From Rhodospirillum sp. (GTDB taxonomy: Bacteria; Pseudomonadota; Alphaproteobacteria; Rhodospirillales; Rhodospirillaceae), in NCBI GenBank assembly GCA_021741145.1, contig JAIOYK010000030.1:1-64000 (forward strand): DNA of 64,000 nt, written 5' to 3'. The position numbers and the translations under genes are program-made. How positions within the stretch are numbered: position 1 is the stretch's first letter; every line of letters starts with the position of its first letter. The notes beneath the pieces are model-generated. The model did not search any database. It was not told the DNA's origin and was given only the letters and a program-made list of their open reading frames with translations. Below are positions 1-9,006 of the stretch, in pieces.

Positions 1-625
1 AGCACCAATAGACCCGCGACCGCCATGGACCTCGCCACTCTCGAAACATCCGTGTCCTGTCGCATATTTTCCGGTTTCCCTCGCCTCATGACCCTCAAAG
101 CTCCCCGAGTTTCGCCCTACTGGCGCGCCCATGGCGGCGGTGTAACAGGTCCAGCCGCCCGTTTGAACCGAAACCCCTTGTACGCCAACCATTTTAATCG
201 ATTTGACCCTTAACACATTCCTAGCGGATGCGGTATAGCCTAGATTACGGAAGATCGCGTGCACCTATCCAAAGAACCGCGCCAGTGCGCTGTTCCAAGC
301 CCCTTGGATCCCGGCCCGGAGATGGGGATCGGCGGTCAAGGAGCAGATCATCAAGGACAACGACGGGAGACTCCTCCGAATCACCCATCCACGAAATCAG
401 CCGAAAGGCGGCCCCAAAAGGCGGTCACAGTCCCAATCGTTACCGTTCGTCCCTCGGCCCTAATCACCGGGGACGGACGTAAATCCTGGATCGAACCACG
501 ATCCTGTTTCAGTCAGTCGAGCGGCGGACAAAGGTCGAGCGACGGACAAGGCAAGAAAACCGGTCTAGTGGCACCGTCCCCAGAGTGTCCAGGTACCGCT
601 CAATCCGATCAAGGACCTCCATACC
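1..625. other. Intergenic region upstream of phaC
   Basis: I find no convincing gene here. Several open frames exist but have low-complexity, shadow-like translations. A possible minus-strand start codon lies at 24-26 and reads off the left edge for only eight codons, too few to call. The purine-rich AAGGA at about 611-615 is the ribosome binding site of phaC. The region probably holds the phaC promoter, but I cannot assign -35 and -10 boxes with confidence. Confidence 0.5.
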
Positions 626-2434
626 ATGGCCGATCAACAGGGCAGCGACTTGAGACTCCCCGACCCCAAGCAACTGGGCAAGACCATATCGGAAATCGCC
701 GAGGTCAGCCAACGCCTCGTCGCCGAGTTCCTTTCCAGACAGGCCAGTCAAGCCGCCCAGCCGGACGCCTCCCAGGGTGACCCCATGAACATTGGCGGCG
801 CCTTTTTTGAGATGACAACCCGGATGATGACCGACCCCGGACGCATCGTCGAAGCCAACATGACCCTGTGGCGGGATTACATGGCCCTGTGGCAAAACGC
901 CGCGGTGAAGATGATGGGAGGTGAAGCCACGCCCATCGCCCAGCCAGACCTGGGGGACCGGCGTTTCAAGGATGAAGCTTGGTCGGAAAACGAGGTCTTC
1001 GACTACATCAAACAGACGTATCTCCTCTCCTCACGCTACATCCAAAGTGTGGTTCACGAGACCGATGGGATGGACAAGCACACCGCGGAGAAGGTCGATT
1101 TCTATACCCGCCAGTTCGTCGACGCCATGGCGCCCTCCAATTTCATGGTCACCAATCCGGAAGTCATCCGCCAAACCATCGAAAGTGGCGGCGACAATCT
1201 GGTGAAGGGCCTGGAAAACCTGCTCCACGACCTGGAGCGGGGCAAGGGCCAACTGCGCATTTCCATGACCGACGAAAACGCCTTCGAGGTCGGAGTCAAC
1301 GTGGCCGCCACACCCAGTAAGGTGGTCTATCGCAACGACCTGATGGAACTCCTGCAATACGAACCGACCACCGAACAGGTCAACAAGCGCCCGCTGTTGA
1401 TCATGCCGCCTTGGATCAACAAGTTCTACATCCTGGACCTGCGGCCAAAGAACAGCTTCATCAAATGGGCCGTCGACCAGGGGCACACGGTCTTCGTTAT
1501 TTCCTGGGTCAATCCCGATGCCTCTCTCGCCAAAAAATCCTTCGAAAACTACATGCTCGAAGGCCCGCTCGAGGCCCTTGACGTGATCGAGTCCATCTGC
1601 GGCACGACATCAACGAACGTCATCGGATATTGCCTGGGCGGCACCTTGCTTGGCTGCACACTGGCCTACTTGACCAGCAAGGGGAAAGCCGACCGCATCG
1701 CCTCGGCGACCCATTTCACCACCATGCTCGACTTCAACGATCCGGGCGAACTGGGCGTCTTCATCGATGACGACAGCCTGGACTACCTTGAAGAACAAAT
1801 GAACAGGCGGGGTTACCTGGATGGCTCTGAAATGGCGGGGACGTTCAACCTGTTGAGAGCCAACGACTTGATTTGGTCCTTCGTAGTCAACAATTATCTT
1901 CTAGGCAAGGACCCCTTTCCGTTCGACCTGCTCTACTGGAATTCAGACAACACCCGCATGCCCGCCGCCATGCACAGCTTCTACCTGCGCAAGATGTACC
2001 AGGAGAACGCTGTCAAGGACCCGGGCGGGATCTCCCTGGACGGTGTCCCCATCGATCTGAGCACCGTGAAGACCCCCAGCTATTTCATCAGCGCCCGGGA
2101 GGACCACATCGCCCCTTGGAAGTCGACTTTCGTGGGGTCCCAGCTCTATTCCGGTCCGGTCCGGTTCACCCTGTCGGCCTCCGGCCATATCGCCGGAGTG
2201 GTTAATCCGCCAATCGCCAACAAATACTGCTTTTGGACCTATAACCGGAAGGTCAAGGATCCCGATTCTTGGCTCGCCAAGGCGACCCAGACCGAGGGAT
2301 CCTGGTGGCCGAACTGGAATGAATGGGTTGGTAAGTTCTCCGGCGGCCAAGTGCCGGCCCGCAAGCCCGGCGACGGGAACCAGGAGATCCTATGTGACGG
2401 GCCGGGCACTTACGTCAAGGTGCGCTCCCTCTAA
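626..2434 (+). CDS. phaC: Class I poly(3-hydroxyalkanoate) synthase
   Basis: This enzyme polymerises (R)-3-hydroxyacyl-CoA into polyhydroxyalkanoate at the granule surface. The 602-residue length fits class I synthases. The lipase-like box GYCLGG places the nucleophile at Cys336. The other predicted catalytic residues are Asp493 (in AREDHIAPW) and His521 (in SASGHIAG). Their spacing matches the family, with 28 residues between Asp and His. An N-terminal PhaC_N-type region precedes the alpha/beta-hydrolase core. The start is supported by AAGGA about 11 bases upstream. No phaA, phaB, phaR or phasin gene is adjacent, so the gene appears to be monocistronic. A GC-rich hairpin follows it at 2459. 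Confidence 0.96.
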   Translation: MADQQGSDLRLPDPKQLGKTISEIAEVSQRLVAEFLSRQASQAAQPDASQGDPMNIGGAFFEMTTRMMTDPGRIVEANMTLWRDYMALWQNAAVKMMGGEATPIAQPDLGDRRFKDEAWSENEVFDYIKQTYLLSSRYIQSVVHETDGMDKHTAEKVDFYTRQFVDAMAPSNFMVTNPEVIRQTIESGGDNLVKGLENLLHDLERGKGQLRISMTDENAFEVGVNVAATPSKVVYRNDLMELLQYEPTTEQVNKRPLLIMPPWINKFYILDLRPKNSFIKWAVDQGHTVFVISWVNPDASLAKKSFENYMLEGPLEALDVIESICGTTSTNVIGYCLGGTLLGCTLAYLTSKGKADRIASATHFTTMLDFNDPGELGVFIDDDSLDYLEEQMNRRGYLDGSEMAGTFNLLRANDLIWSFVVNNYLLGKDPFPFDLLYWNSDNTRMPAAMHSFYLRKMYQENAVKDPGGISLDGVPIDLSTVKTPSYFISAREDHIAPWKSTFVGSQLYSGPVRFTLSASGHIAGVVNPPIANKYCFWTYNRKVKDPDSWLAKATQTEGSWWPNWNEWVGKFSGGQVPARKPGDGNQEILCDGPGTYVKVRSL

Positions 2435-2458
2435 GCGCACCGACCAAACACGGGCTTC

Positions 2459-2490
2459 GGGGCGCTCCGGGGCGCCCCATTTCGCTTTGG
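2459..2490 (+). terminator. Probable rho-independent terminator of phaC
   Basis: A 7-bp arm GGGGCGC (2459-2465) pairs with GCGCCCC (2472-2478) around a 6-base loop, followed by ATTTCGCTTT. It lies 25 bases after the phaC stop codon. The U-tract is interrupted, so efficiency is uncertain. Confidence 0.5.
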
Positions 2491-2550
2491 CGCCCCGCCC
2501 CCATTTCCCGGCCCGTCTTCTCATCGCCCTCTCGCCCTAGGACCACGCCA

Positions 2551-2907
2551 ATGTCCGCCCTCCTTTCATCCCATCTCCTGACCGGGACCCTGGTCGCCGT
2601 GACCTTGACCCTGGCGCCCCTTTCCAGGACGGGAGTCGCCCGGGCACAAAGTCCGGAAGACCTGCTCGCCACCTATCAAGCCCGTTGCACCAGCGAAGCC
2701 CATCGGGACGCGGCCCGGAAAGGCCCCAGGGAGGCCCTGGACCACGGCGCCCTTTGCGACGATCTGGCCAAGCGAATCCAGAAAGGGCTGGAAACCCAGG
2801 GAACCGGTGCGAAGGCCTCTCCCCTCGCCCGTCCGGATCCCACGGTCTGGCCAGACTCGGGCAGCGCCTCGCCAGTGCCCCCTCCAGCTCACATGCCCTC
2901 AGAATAA
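2551..2907 (+). CDS. Small secreted or periplasmic hypothetical protein
   Basis: I do not recognise a family. The 118-residue product begins with a clear Sec signal peptide, with a hydrophobic stretch at about residues 8-26 and likely cleavage after ARA before QSPEDLL. The mature part is short and charged, has two cysteines, and ends in a proline-rich tail. AGGA lies about 10 bases upstream of the ATG. A longer open frame exists antisense to this gene, but the signal peptide and ribosome binding site favour the plus strand. Confidence 0.6.
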   Translation: MSALLSSHLLTGTLVAVTLTLAPLSRTGVARAQSPEDLLATYQARCTSEAHRDAARKGPREALDHGALCDDLAKRIQKGLETQGTGAKASPLARPDPTVWPDSGSASPVPPPAHMPSE

Positions 2908-3025
2908 TCCACGGAGCGAACTGATGCGAGGCACGGAACGATTTAGGGTTTGGTAACCGAATAGGCCGTAGGCTCTCTCCTCCAGGATCTTTATTCATCA
3001 TCGGGAGACGGGCAGTGGCGAGAAC

Positions 3026-3604
3026 ATGGGGACCATGCGCACGGGGACCATGCGGATGACCAAGATCAAGCTTACCCGAACCAATGGGGCCGCATCGACC
3101 GCGATCCTGACCAGAGGCACCGCGGCCCTGGTCTTCGGCATCGCCTTGGTCCTGTCCGCCTGTGGCGGCGGCCCGGAGTCCCGTTCCGTGACGGCCGACG
3201 GCCTTTCGGAAACAGCATCCGCCGCGCGCGATGCCCGCGACCGGACGGAAGCCGTGGATCTGGCCCAGGGTGTCCTGCCCCGGAAAGACCTGGCCCTGGC
3301 TTATGTCTATCAGGAACCGGGCATTCCCCTGATCGATGAAAGCCTCAGCCTCGACGGCGGCACCCCCGTTCCGCTTCGGGTCAACCAATATCGCGTTTGG
3401 GAAGTGGAACCGGGCACCCACCTCATCGAAGCCTGGCGGGGCGACCGCCGCCTGGGTAGCCGTTCCCTACGCCTGCGGCCGGGTCAGGTCGCTTTCTTCA
3501 AGTTCGCGGTCAAAAACAACCTGGGTGGCAATCTCTACATCGTCCCCGCGGGAGATCAGGAAGGCCGCGTCTTCGTCCGCTCCGCTAATTTTGGCGCCCA
3601 ATAA
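3026..3604 (+). CDS. Putative lipoprotein of unknown function
   Basis: The product has a basic N-terminus, a hydrophobic segment and the lipobox LSAC, followed by GGG, which indicates lipidation by signal peptidase II. The mature domain of about 140 residues is soluble and looks beta-rich near its end. I do not recognise a named family. The start is ambiguous because several ATG codons cluster at 3026, 3035, 3050 and 3056. The lipobox holds for all of them. Starting at 3026 gives 192 residues with a long pre-region. Confidence 0.65.
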   Translation: MGTMRTGTMRMTKIKLTRTNGAASTAILTRGTAALVFGIALVLSACGGGPESRSVTADGLSETASAARDARDRTEAVDLAQGVLPRKDLALAYVYQEPGIPLIDESLSLDGGTPVPLRVNQYRVWEVEPGTHLIEAWRGDRRLGSRSLRLRPGQVAFFKFAVKNNLGGNLYIVPAGDQEGRVFVRSANFGAQ

Positions 3605-3732
3605 AGGCTCCCTTTCCGACCATTTCCCATTCCCGTCCCGGAGGAACGCGCCCGATCGGGCCGCCTTGAATCTTGAACTCATAAACATAGCATGCTATTT
3701 CATGAGTTCATTTCTTTGCCCGGAGACCTCCG

Positions 3733-4176
3733 ATGCGCAAGCTTCATCCTTTGGCCGGGGTTATAGCCCTTGGCCTCGCCCTACTCTTCTGGACTTCCAC
3801 ACTTTTGGTTGAAGTTCTTGGGTCAATCTCCCAGATCGCCTGGGTCAAGACGACCATTCCCTGGGTCCTTCCCGGAATGGTTCTGGCACTGATCATCGCG
3901 GCGGCCAGTGGTCGCAAGCTTGGGAGCCGGGTTCCGTCCACGACTTCGGCGGCGGCTGTGTTGGGGGCCAAGGCAAAGCGAATGCCATTCCTTGCTGGCA
4001 ATGGTCTTCTCATCCTGATTCCTTCGGCGCTGTTTCTGGCCTGGAAGGCGGAAGGGGGTGCCTTTGACGAGGCTTTCGTAGCGGTCCAGATCCTGGAGCT
4101 GGTGGCCGGAGCGGCAAACATCACCTTGATGGCCCTCAACGCCAGGGACGGAAGACGCCTTGCGAATCTCACGTAG
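3733..4176 (+). CDS. Four-helix inner membrane hypothetical protein
   Basis: The 147-residue product has about four hydrophobic segments (near residues 5-25, 42-60, 85-105 and 115-135) with short polar loops and no recognisable catalytic motif. GGAGA precedes the ATG, supporting the start. I cannot name a family. Nothing in the neighbourhood points to a function. Confidence 0.6.
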   Translation: MRKLHPLAGVIALGLALLFWTSTLLVEVLGSISQIAWVKTTIPWVLPGMVLALIIAAASGRKLGSRVPSTTSAAAVLGAKAKRMPFLAGNGLLILIPSALFLAWKAEGGAFDEAFVAVQILELVAGAANITLMALNARDGRRLANLT

Positions 4177-4701
4177 ACCATAACCCGCGCGCACGGCTGA
4201 TCGGGCGGCCGCGGGACGGGTCCGAACAAGTGGAGCCGAATCAGGCACTCCGCTCAGTCGAGACCTGGAACGCCCCATTGCCCACGCTTGCGAAGTCCCG
4301 CCCTGGTCCAGCACAAGGACAACAGGAATGGAGAATCCAAGGCGGTTTCGTATCCCCCGAACAATCCTAGATTTTCACCTTCCTTTCGCCTAGGATCGAC
4401 ATCGGGAAATGAAAGCCATTCCATGACAAGTCCCATGGAGGGAAGTGCCCTTCTTGACTTTCGGTCAAGGGACTGAAAAGCTGATACCAAATTCGGGCAA
4501 GGGAACGTTTTTCTTGTTTTCGCTCTCGCCAGTCCTGGACCGACGCGAGGCGCGGATGCAGCCCTCCCCCTTTCTCCGCGTTCCCTGGTCTCGGACCGGA
4601 GGCCGTGGGTCACTTCAGTCATTCCCACGGACTGGTCCGAGACGCCATGCAATTCGGACACACCCGCAACGGGAACCACTATTGGAACGGGATCACCGAA
4701 C
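4177..4701. other. Intergenic region with two inverted repeats
   Basis: No convincing coding region. It contains a short hairpin at 4453-4469 (CTTGAC/GTCAAG, 5-base loop) and a nested inverted repeat at 4588-4643, described separately. Open frames here have no family resemblance and no good ribosome binding site. Confidence 0.5.
4588..4643. repeat. Nested perfect inverted repeat
   Basis: The outer arms GTCTCGGACC (4588-4597) and GGTCCGAGAC (4634-4643) are perfectly complementary over 10 bp. Inside them, CCGTGGG (4603-4609) pairs perfectly with CCCACGG (4624-4630) around a 14-base loop. No U-tract follows, so this is not a typical terminator. It ends 58 bases before the DUF697-like gene, where an operator or 5'-UTR structure is plausible. 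Confidence 0.6.
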
Positions 4702-5265
4702 ATGACCGCCAAAGCCGAAACCCCCGAAGAGACCGCCCCCGAAGAGACCGCCCCCAAGGAGACCGCCCCCGAGGGAACCACTGCTCCGCTGACGGGCGAG
4801 GCGCGCCTGAACGAAGCCAATCGGCTGGTGCGCCGCGCCTCCGCCTGGGGCTTCGGCGCCGGCTGTATCCCCTTCCCCCTGGTCGATATCGCCACGGTGA
4901 CCGGTGTCCAGTTGAAGATGATTTCCAACCTGTCCAGCCTCTATGGCATTCCTTTCCGTGATCACACGGCGAAAAACATCGTCGCGGGCCTGCTGGGCAG
5001 CATTGTCCCGCAGTCCCTGGCCGCTGGCGGCGTCGGCTCCCTGTTGAAAGCCGTTCCCGTGGTGGGCGGTGCCCTGGGACTGCTGTCCATGCCGAGCTTC
5101 TCCTCCGCGGCGACCTATGCCATCGGCCAAGTCTTTATCAGGCATATGGAATCCGGCGGCACCTTGCTGGACTTCAATATCGATAAAATGCGCGAGCACT
5201 TCATTGAAGAGTTCGAGGCCAAGAAGGCCGAGACCACGGCCGCGCCGACCAAGGCCGCCAGCTAA
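4702..5265 (+). CDS. DUF697-like membrane protein
   Basis: After a low-complexity acidic N-terminus made of repeated TAPEE/TAPKE units (residues 4-30), the protein has a DUF697-type core. This contains the characteristic PFPLVDIATVTGVQLKMISNL segment and YGIPF, then two hydrophobic helices and a short charged tail. DUF697 proteins are membrane-associated and of unclear function, and some are fused to GTPases. No GTPase motif is present here. At 187 residues it resembles the stand-alone form. The nested inverted repeat lies directly upstream. Confidence 0.75.
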   Translation: MTAKAETPEETAPEETAPKETAPEGTTAPLTGEARLNEANRLVRRASAWGFGAGCIPFPLVDIATVTGVQLKMISNLSSLYGIPFRDHTAKNIVAGLLGSIVPQSLAAGGVGSLLKAVPVVGGALGLLSMPSFSSAATYAIGQVFIRHMESGGTLLDFNIDKMREHFIEEFEAKKAETTAAPTKAAS

Positions 5266-5426
5266 ACGCCCATGGTGCATCATAATTCCCTCGACTTGAC
5301 CCACGGGATCGGTCCGAGGTATTTGATCCGATGGCCGACCGACTCTGGACACGATTGCGTGTCCGGGTCGGTTCTTCGTTTTCCCACGGCGCGCCATCGC
5401 CCTCTTGTCGTATTGGGATCCGACTC

Positions 5427-5606
5427 ATGGGCCTCTATATCCTCGTCTACGCGCTTCTATCGATCCTGATGGGGTGGATCGGTCGCCGCAAGGCCATTGG
5501 ATTTGTCGGATTTTTCATCTTGAGTTTGGCGATCACCCCCTTGGCGACATGCCTCATACTGCTGATAACGTCCCCCCGCCCGGATCAAATACCAGACCGT
5601 CGGTAA
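5427..5606 (+). CDS. Small two-helix membrane protein
   Basis: Starting at the ATG at 5427 gives 59 residues: a hydrophobic helix (about 2-18), a short basic turn (GRRKA) and a second hydrophobic helix (about 22-46), ending in a polar tail. The in-frame ATG at 5331 would add 32 residues unlike a membrane protein, so I prefer 5427. It lies 121 bases upstream of the ABC exporter gene on the same strand. I do not recognise a family. Confidence 0.45.
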   Translation: MGLYILVYALLSILMGWIGRRKAIGFVGFFILSLAITPLATCLILLITSPRPDQIPDRR

Positions 5607-5727
5607 CCGGGAGTTCGTTGGGTCGAAGCCGCGATCCCGGGGGCTGTCCACGGGGGCGAGGCTGAGCCTGTTCGTAATGTCGCGCGGCGATGGCGTCGCT
5701 CCCCCATGACCAAAGGTTCCTGTCGCC

Positions 5728-7365
5728 GTGGGCTCCGCTCTCCTCACATTCCTGCGCCGGAACTCCAAGGTTTCCGTCCGCCATTTGATTACCATGTCAG
5801 CCATCGCGGGCCTGTCCAATGCCCTGTTGTTGGGCATCGTCAACGCCGTGGCGGAGAATGCCAACAGCGGCAAGGACGCGAACACTTGGTTCCTAGGGTT
5901 GTTTGTCACGACCATCGCGATCTACTACGTCAGCCAACGGTATCTGTTCACCCTGGGTACCCGCGAGATGGAACGGATCATCGACGACTACCGCCGGCGT
6001 ATGGCGGTCAAGATCCGCCATTGCGATCTGGATACCCTGGAGCACATCGGTCGCTCTTTCATCTTTTCTTCGATCACGTACCAACCCCAGACCGTCTCTC
6101 AAAGCTCGGCGACCATGATCCTGGCGGCCCAGTCCGCCGTTTTGATCCTATTCACCATGGGCTATATGGCCTATCTGTCGATCTATGCCTTTGTGCTGAC
6201 GATCCTGATCATTGCGCTGGCGATCAACGCCTATCTGCGCAAATGGGACCAGGCCAACAGCGAGATCCACCAATCGATCACCATGGAAAGCGTCCTGTTC
6301 GAGGGGTTGACCGACCTGATCGAGGGATTTAAGGAAGTTCGTCTGCACACACCCCGGGCTATCGACGTCACCACCTTTATCACCGAAACCTCCGGCGAAG
6401 TGCGACGCCTGAAGGATTCCGTCGACGAGCACCTGTCCTCGATCTACGTCTTCGCCCAGTGCACCTTTTATCTGCTGTGCGGTGCCTTGGTTTTCTTGCT
6501 GCCCCTTCTTGGGGAGTCCTATTCGTCGGAACTGCTCAAGACCACCACGGTGATCCTTTTCCTGATCGGTCCCCTCTCCTCGGTCGTCGGCACGGCCACC
6601 AACGGAGCCAAGGCCAACGCCGCCTGCGAGGATATGCTGCTGCTCGAGGAAAAGCTGGAGAAGGCCACCCGGGCCCCCGCCACAACCGGGGCGACCCTGT
6701 CATCCTTCAAGGAGATCCAGCTGGTCGGCGCAACCTATGAGCACCACGACGACCAGGACAACAGCACGTTTCGGATTGGACCGATCGACTTGACCATCCG
6801 CCCCGGAGAGATCCTTTTCGTCTCGGGCGGGAATGGGTCGGGAAAGTCGACTCTGATGAAGATGCTCACCCTCCTCTACCAACCCACCATGGGGCTGGTG
6901 AAGCTGAATGGCAAACCGGTCACCCTTGAAAACCGCGAGGCTTACCAAAGCCTTTTCACCACGGTCTTCTTCGACTTTCACTTGTTTCCCCGCACCTACG
7001 GACTGGGGAAGCTGGACGAGGACCGGGTGAATGCCCTGTTGACGGAAATGGGACTGGAGGACAAGACCAGCCTGAAAAATGGGACCTTCGAAACCATCCG
7101 CCTGTCCTCGGGTCAACGGAAGCGATTGGCGCTGATTGTCGCCCTTCTGGAAGACCGAAACATCTATCTGTTCGATGAGTGGGCCGCGGACCAGGATCCC
7201 GAATTCCGTCATCGGTTTTACGAAAAGATCCTTCCCGACCTGAAGCGGGCGGGAAAGACCGTGATCGCCGTGACCCACGACGACAGATATTTCGGGTATT
7301 GTGACCGGCGAATCGCCATGGATGAGGGGCAAGTCGTGCTCGAGGAAAAGGGGAACGCCCAATGA
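5728..7365 (+). CDS. Cyclic-peptide-type ABC exporter, fused membrane and ATPase domains
   Basis: The 545-residue half-transporter has a six-helix exporter membrane domain (about residues 1-300) and a C-terminal ATPase. Walker A is GGNGSGKST (367-375), the signature is LSSGQ, and Walker B is IYLFDEW followed by AADQDP. The DEWAADQDP sequence with the TVIAVTHDDRYF switch region is typical of the SyrD/PvdE/YojI cyclic peptide exporter family. The likely start is GTG at 5728. No NRPS or RiPP precursor gene lies nearby, so the substrate is unknown. It overlaps the SPFH gene by 4 bases (ATGA), implying translational coupling. Confidence 0.88.
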   Translation: MGSALLTFLRRNSKVSVRHLITMSAIAGLSNALLLGIVNAVAENANSGKDANTWFLGLFVTTIAIYYVSQRYLFTLGTREMERIIDDYRRRMAVKIRHCDLDTLEHIGRSFIFSSITYQPQTVSQSSATMILAAQSAVLILFTMGYMAYLSIYAFVLTILIIALAINAYLRKWDQANSEIHQSITMESVLFEGLTDLIEGFKEVRLHTPRAIDVTTFITETSGEVRRLKDSVDEHLSSIYVFAQCTFYLLCGALVFLLPLLGESYSSELLKTTTVILFLIGPLSSVVGTATNGAKANAACEDMLLLEEKLEKATRAPATTGATLSSFKEIQLVGATYEHHDDQDNSTFRIGPIDLTIRPGEILFVSGGNGSGKSTLMKMLTLLYQPTMGLVKLNGKPVTLENREAYQSLFTTVFFDFHLFPRTYGLGKLDEDRVNALLTEMGLEDKTSLKNGTFETIRLSSGQRKRLALIVALLEDRNIYLFDEWAADQDPEFRHRFYEKILPDLKRAGKTVIAVTHDDRYFGYCDRRIAMDEGQVVLEEKGNAQ

Positions 7366-8678
7366 GCACCAAAGCGGGGAGCACCAAAGCGGGGAGCACA
7401 GCGACGGCGAGCACCCATGGAACGCGAGACCCCGCCGGTCGACTCAGCGGCCGAGGGAGTTGGCGGGCGCGCTTGCGCATCTGGGGACAGCGGAACTTCG
7501 CGGGCCTGATCCTTGGTCTGCTGATCTTTCTTTTCATCTCAATTTTCTTCTCGCCCTTTATCTTCATCACTGTTCCGGCAGGGTATGGCGGTGTGATGTG
7601 GTGGCGTTTTTTCGGTGGCACGGTCACGTCCTGGACCTTCGGTGAAGGCATGAAGATCATCCCCCCCTGGGATGAACTGTTCGTCTACGACACCCGCCTA
7701 CGCCAGATTGAATTGAGCGTGGACGCCCTGAGTTCGGATGGCCTGCTGATCACCATCGACGTGGCTGCCCGCTATCGCCTTGTGCCTGAAAATTTGGGAT
7801 ACTTGCATAAGCACGTTGGGCCAGACTACCAGAAGACCCTGGTCATACCCGAGATTAGCAACGAAATCCGCCAGCAAATCGCCAAGTATTCGCCCGAGGC
7901 CCTGTACTCAGGCGCCCGGGAAAAACTGGAATACGACATCCTGACGGAATCCAATAGCGACCTAAACCGGGTCTCGGACAATGATCCCAATTCGTCGGAC
8001 TTCCTTGAGCTGGAAGATATCCTGATCCGTGGCGTTCGCCTGCCCGACACGGTGGCACAGGCCATTTCCGAGAAGAACGTTCAGCTCCACCGCATGGAGC
8101 AATACCAGTACATCCTCCGCAGAGAGGAAATGGAGAGCAAACGCAAGGCGATCGAGGCCGAGGGCATAAAGCAGTTCCAGGACACGGTATCGGCCGGAAT
8201 TAACGACAATTACCTGCGCTGGAAGGGGATTGACGCCACCCTGAAGCTGGCGGAATCCAACAACGCCAAGATGGTCATCATCGGCAACCAGGATGGACTC
8301 CCCCTGATTCTGGGAAATTGGTCGAATGACGCGAGCTCCGCGAATGGGGCCTCGGTCTCCGTCAATGACATGGGAACTGGATTTGATCCGGAATGGAGGC
8401 CCATGGACAGCGAAGAAAAGGCCAGCGGTATGGACCGGCTTATCGGCCAGAGCACTCCGGCCAGCCAAGATCCCACCGTTGGCCTGCCCGACCGGATCAG
8501 AACTCTCATCGTGCCGCCGGATCAGAACCGGGCCATGGGGTCCAATATTATTCATGGCTCCAGCACTGAAAGCACCACGGACTATTCCATCCGGGTTCCC
8601 CTGACAGCCGAGATAACCAAGGACGAGCCGACCTCCTCCACCTCACCGCCTTCCGCCGAGACGAAACCTTCTCCCTGA
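7362..8678 (+). CDS. SPFH/prohibitin-family membrane protein
   Basis: The product has a low-complexity N-terminus (from a 15-bp duplication giving TKAGSTKAGS), one transmembrane helix (about residues 46-70), a short ITVPAGYGGVMW segment typical of prohibitin-type proteins, and an SPFH domain of about 200 residues. A charged helical region (RREEMESKRKAIEAEGIKQF) follows, then a Ser/Pro/Thr-rich tail of about 130 residues. SPFH proteins oligomerise into membrane scaffolds. Translational coupling to the upstream ABC exporter suggests the two work together. That link is inference. The long disordered tail is unusual for the family. Confidence 0.85.
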   Translation: MSTKAGSTKAGSTATASTHGTRDPAGRLSGRGSWRARLRIWGQRNFAGLILGLLIFLFISIFFSPFIFITVPAGYGGVMWWRFFGGTVTSWTFGEGMKIIPPWDELFVYDTRLRQIELSVDALSSDGLLITIDVAARYRLVPENLGYLHKHVGPDYQKTLVIPEISNEIRQQIAKYSPEALYSGAREKLEYDILTESNSDLNRVSDNDPNSSDFLELEDILIRGVRLPDTVAQAISEKNVQLHRMEQYQYILRREEMESKRKAIEAEGIKQFQDTVSAGINDNYLRWKGIDATLKLAESNNAKMVIIGNQDGLPLILGNWSNDASSANGASVSVNDMGTGFDPEWRPMDSEEKASGMDRLIGQSTPASQDPTVGLPDRIRTLIVPPDQNRAMGSNIIHGSSTESTTDYSIRVPLTAEITKDEPTSSTSPPSAETKPSP

Positions 8679-8769
8679 CCTTGGCCTTAACCTTGGCTCT
8701 AGCTCTGGCCCTGCCCCACCGACGGCCCCCCCGCCGAAGCGGGCTTGGAGGTTCCAGCATCCTATCCGT

Positions 8770-8906
8770 GGGGCTCCACAAAGCTCTGTCCAACAGGGCG
8801 GCGTCCGTTCGCGGCGACAGAGAGAACCCTTCAGGGACCAGGAGCAGGTGAACGGAACAGCGCATTGGTCGGTGGAGGCGAACCGCCCTCCTCTGTTGGA
8901 CGCCCC
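8770..8906 (+). ncRNA. Candidate rod-shaped structured RNA
   Basis: TCCAACAG (8789-8796) pairs perfectly with CTGTTGGA (8893-8900). The adjoining GGCGG (8797-8801) can pair with CCGCC (8883-8887) across a bulge. The outer GGGGC (8770-8774) pairs with GCCCC (8902-8906). The result is a long, imperfectly paired rod of about 137 nucleotides followed by a terminator-like hairpin, an architecture reminiscent of 6S RNA. I see no conserved 6S or SRP sequence motifs, and the strand is assumed. This is a structural hypothesis only. Confidence 0.25.
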
Positions 8907-8950
8907 GCCGAAATACTGAAATACCCCCGGGATTCTATCCCTGAAACACC

Positions 8951-8978
8951 GGAGGGAGCCCAATGACGGGCTCCCTCC
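8951..8978. terminator. Bidirectional terminator-like hairpin
   Basis: GGAGGGAGCCC (8951-8961) pairs perfectly with GGGCTCCCTCC (8968-8978) over 11 bp around a 6-base loop. It sits between two convergent genes. Flanking T-tracts are weak on both sides. Confidence 0.6.
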
Positions 8979-9006
8979 TGCTTCCTCGACCGGTCCCGTG
9001 GGACCT

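Larger units (their letters stand above)
8679..9006. other. Convergent intergenic region with structured elements
   Basis: No coding region is supported. Just after the SPFH stop is a degenerate CTTGGCC/CTCTGGCC-type low-complexity run. Complementary segments at 8770-8906 could form a long rod-like RNA, and a strong hairpin lies at 8951-8978 between the convergent genes. Confidence 0.5.

Noticed and set aside
1-26. Partial minus-strand gene at the left edge
   Set aside because: Only eight codons (MAVAGLLV) are visible, too few to support a gene.
2537-3421. Long open frame on the minus strand opposite the two small secreted proteins
   Set aside because: Composition is low-complexity (Gly/Arg/Pro-rich) and it lies antisense to genes with clear signal peptides and ribosome binding sites.
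8740-8950. SRP RNA or 6S RNA
   Set aside because: The SRP GGAAGG-type loop is missing, and no 6S sequence signature was recognised, so I kept only a structural hypothesis.
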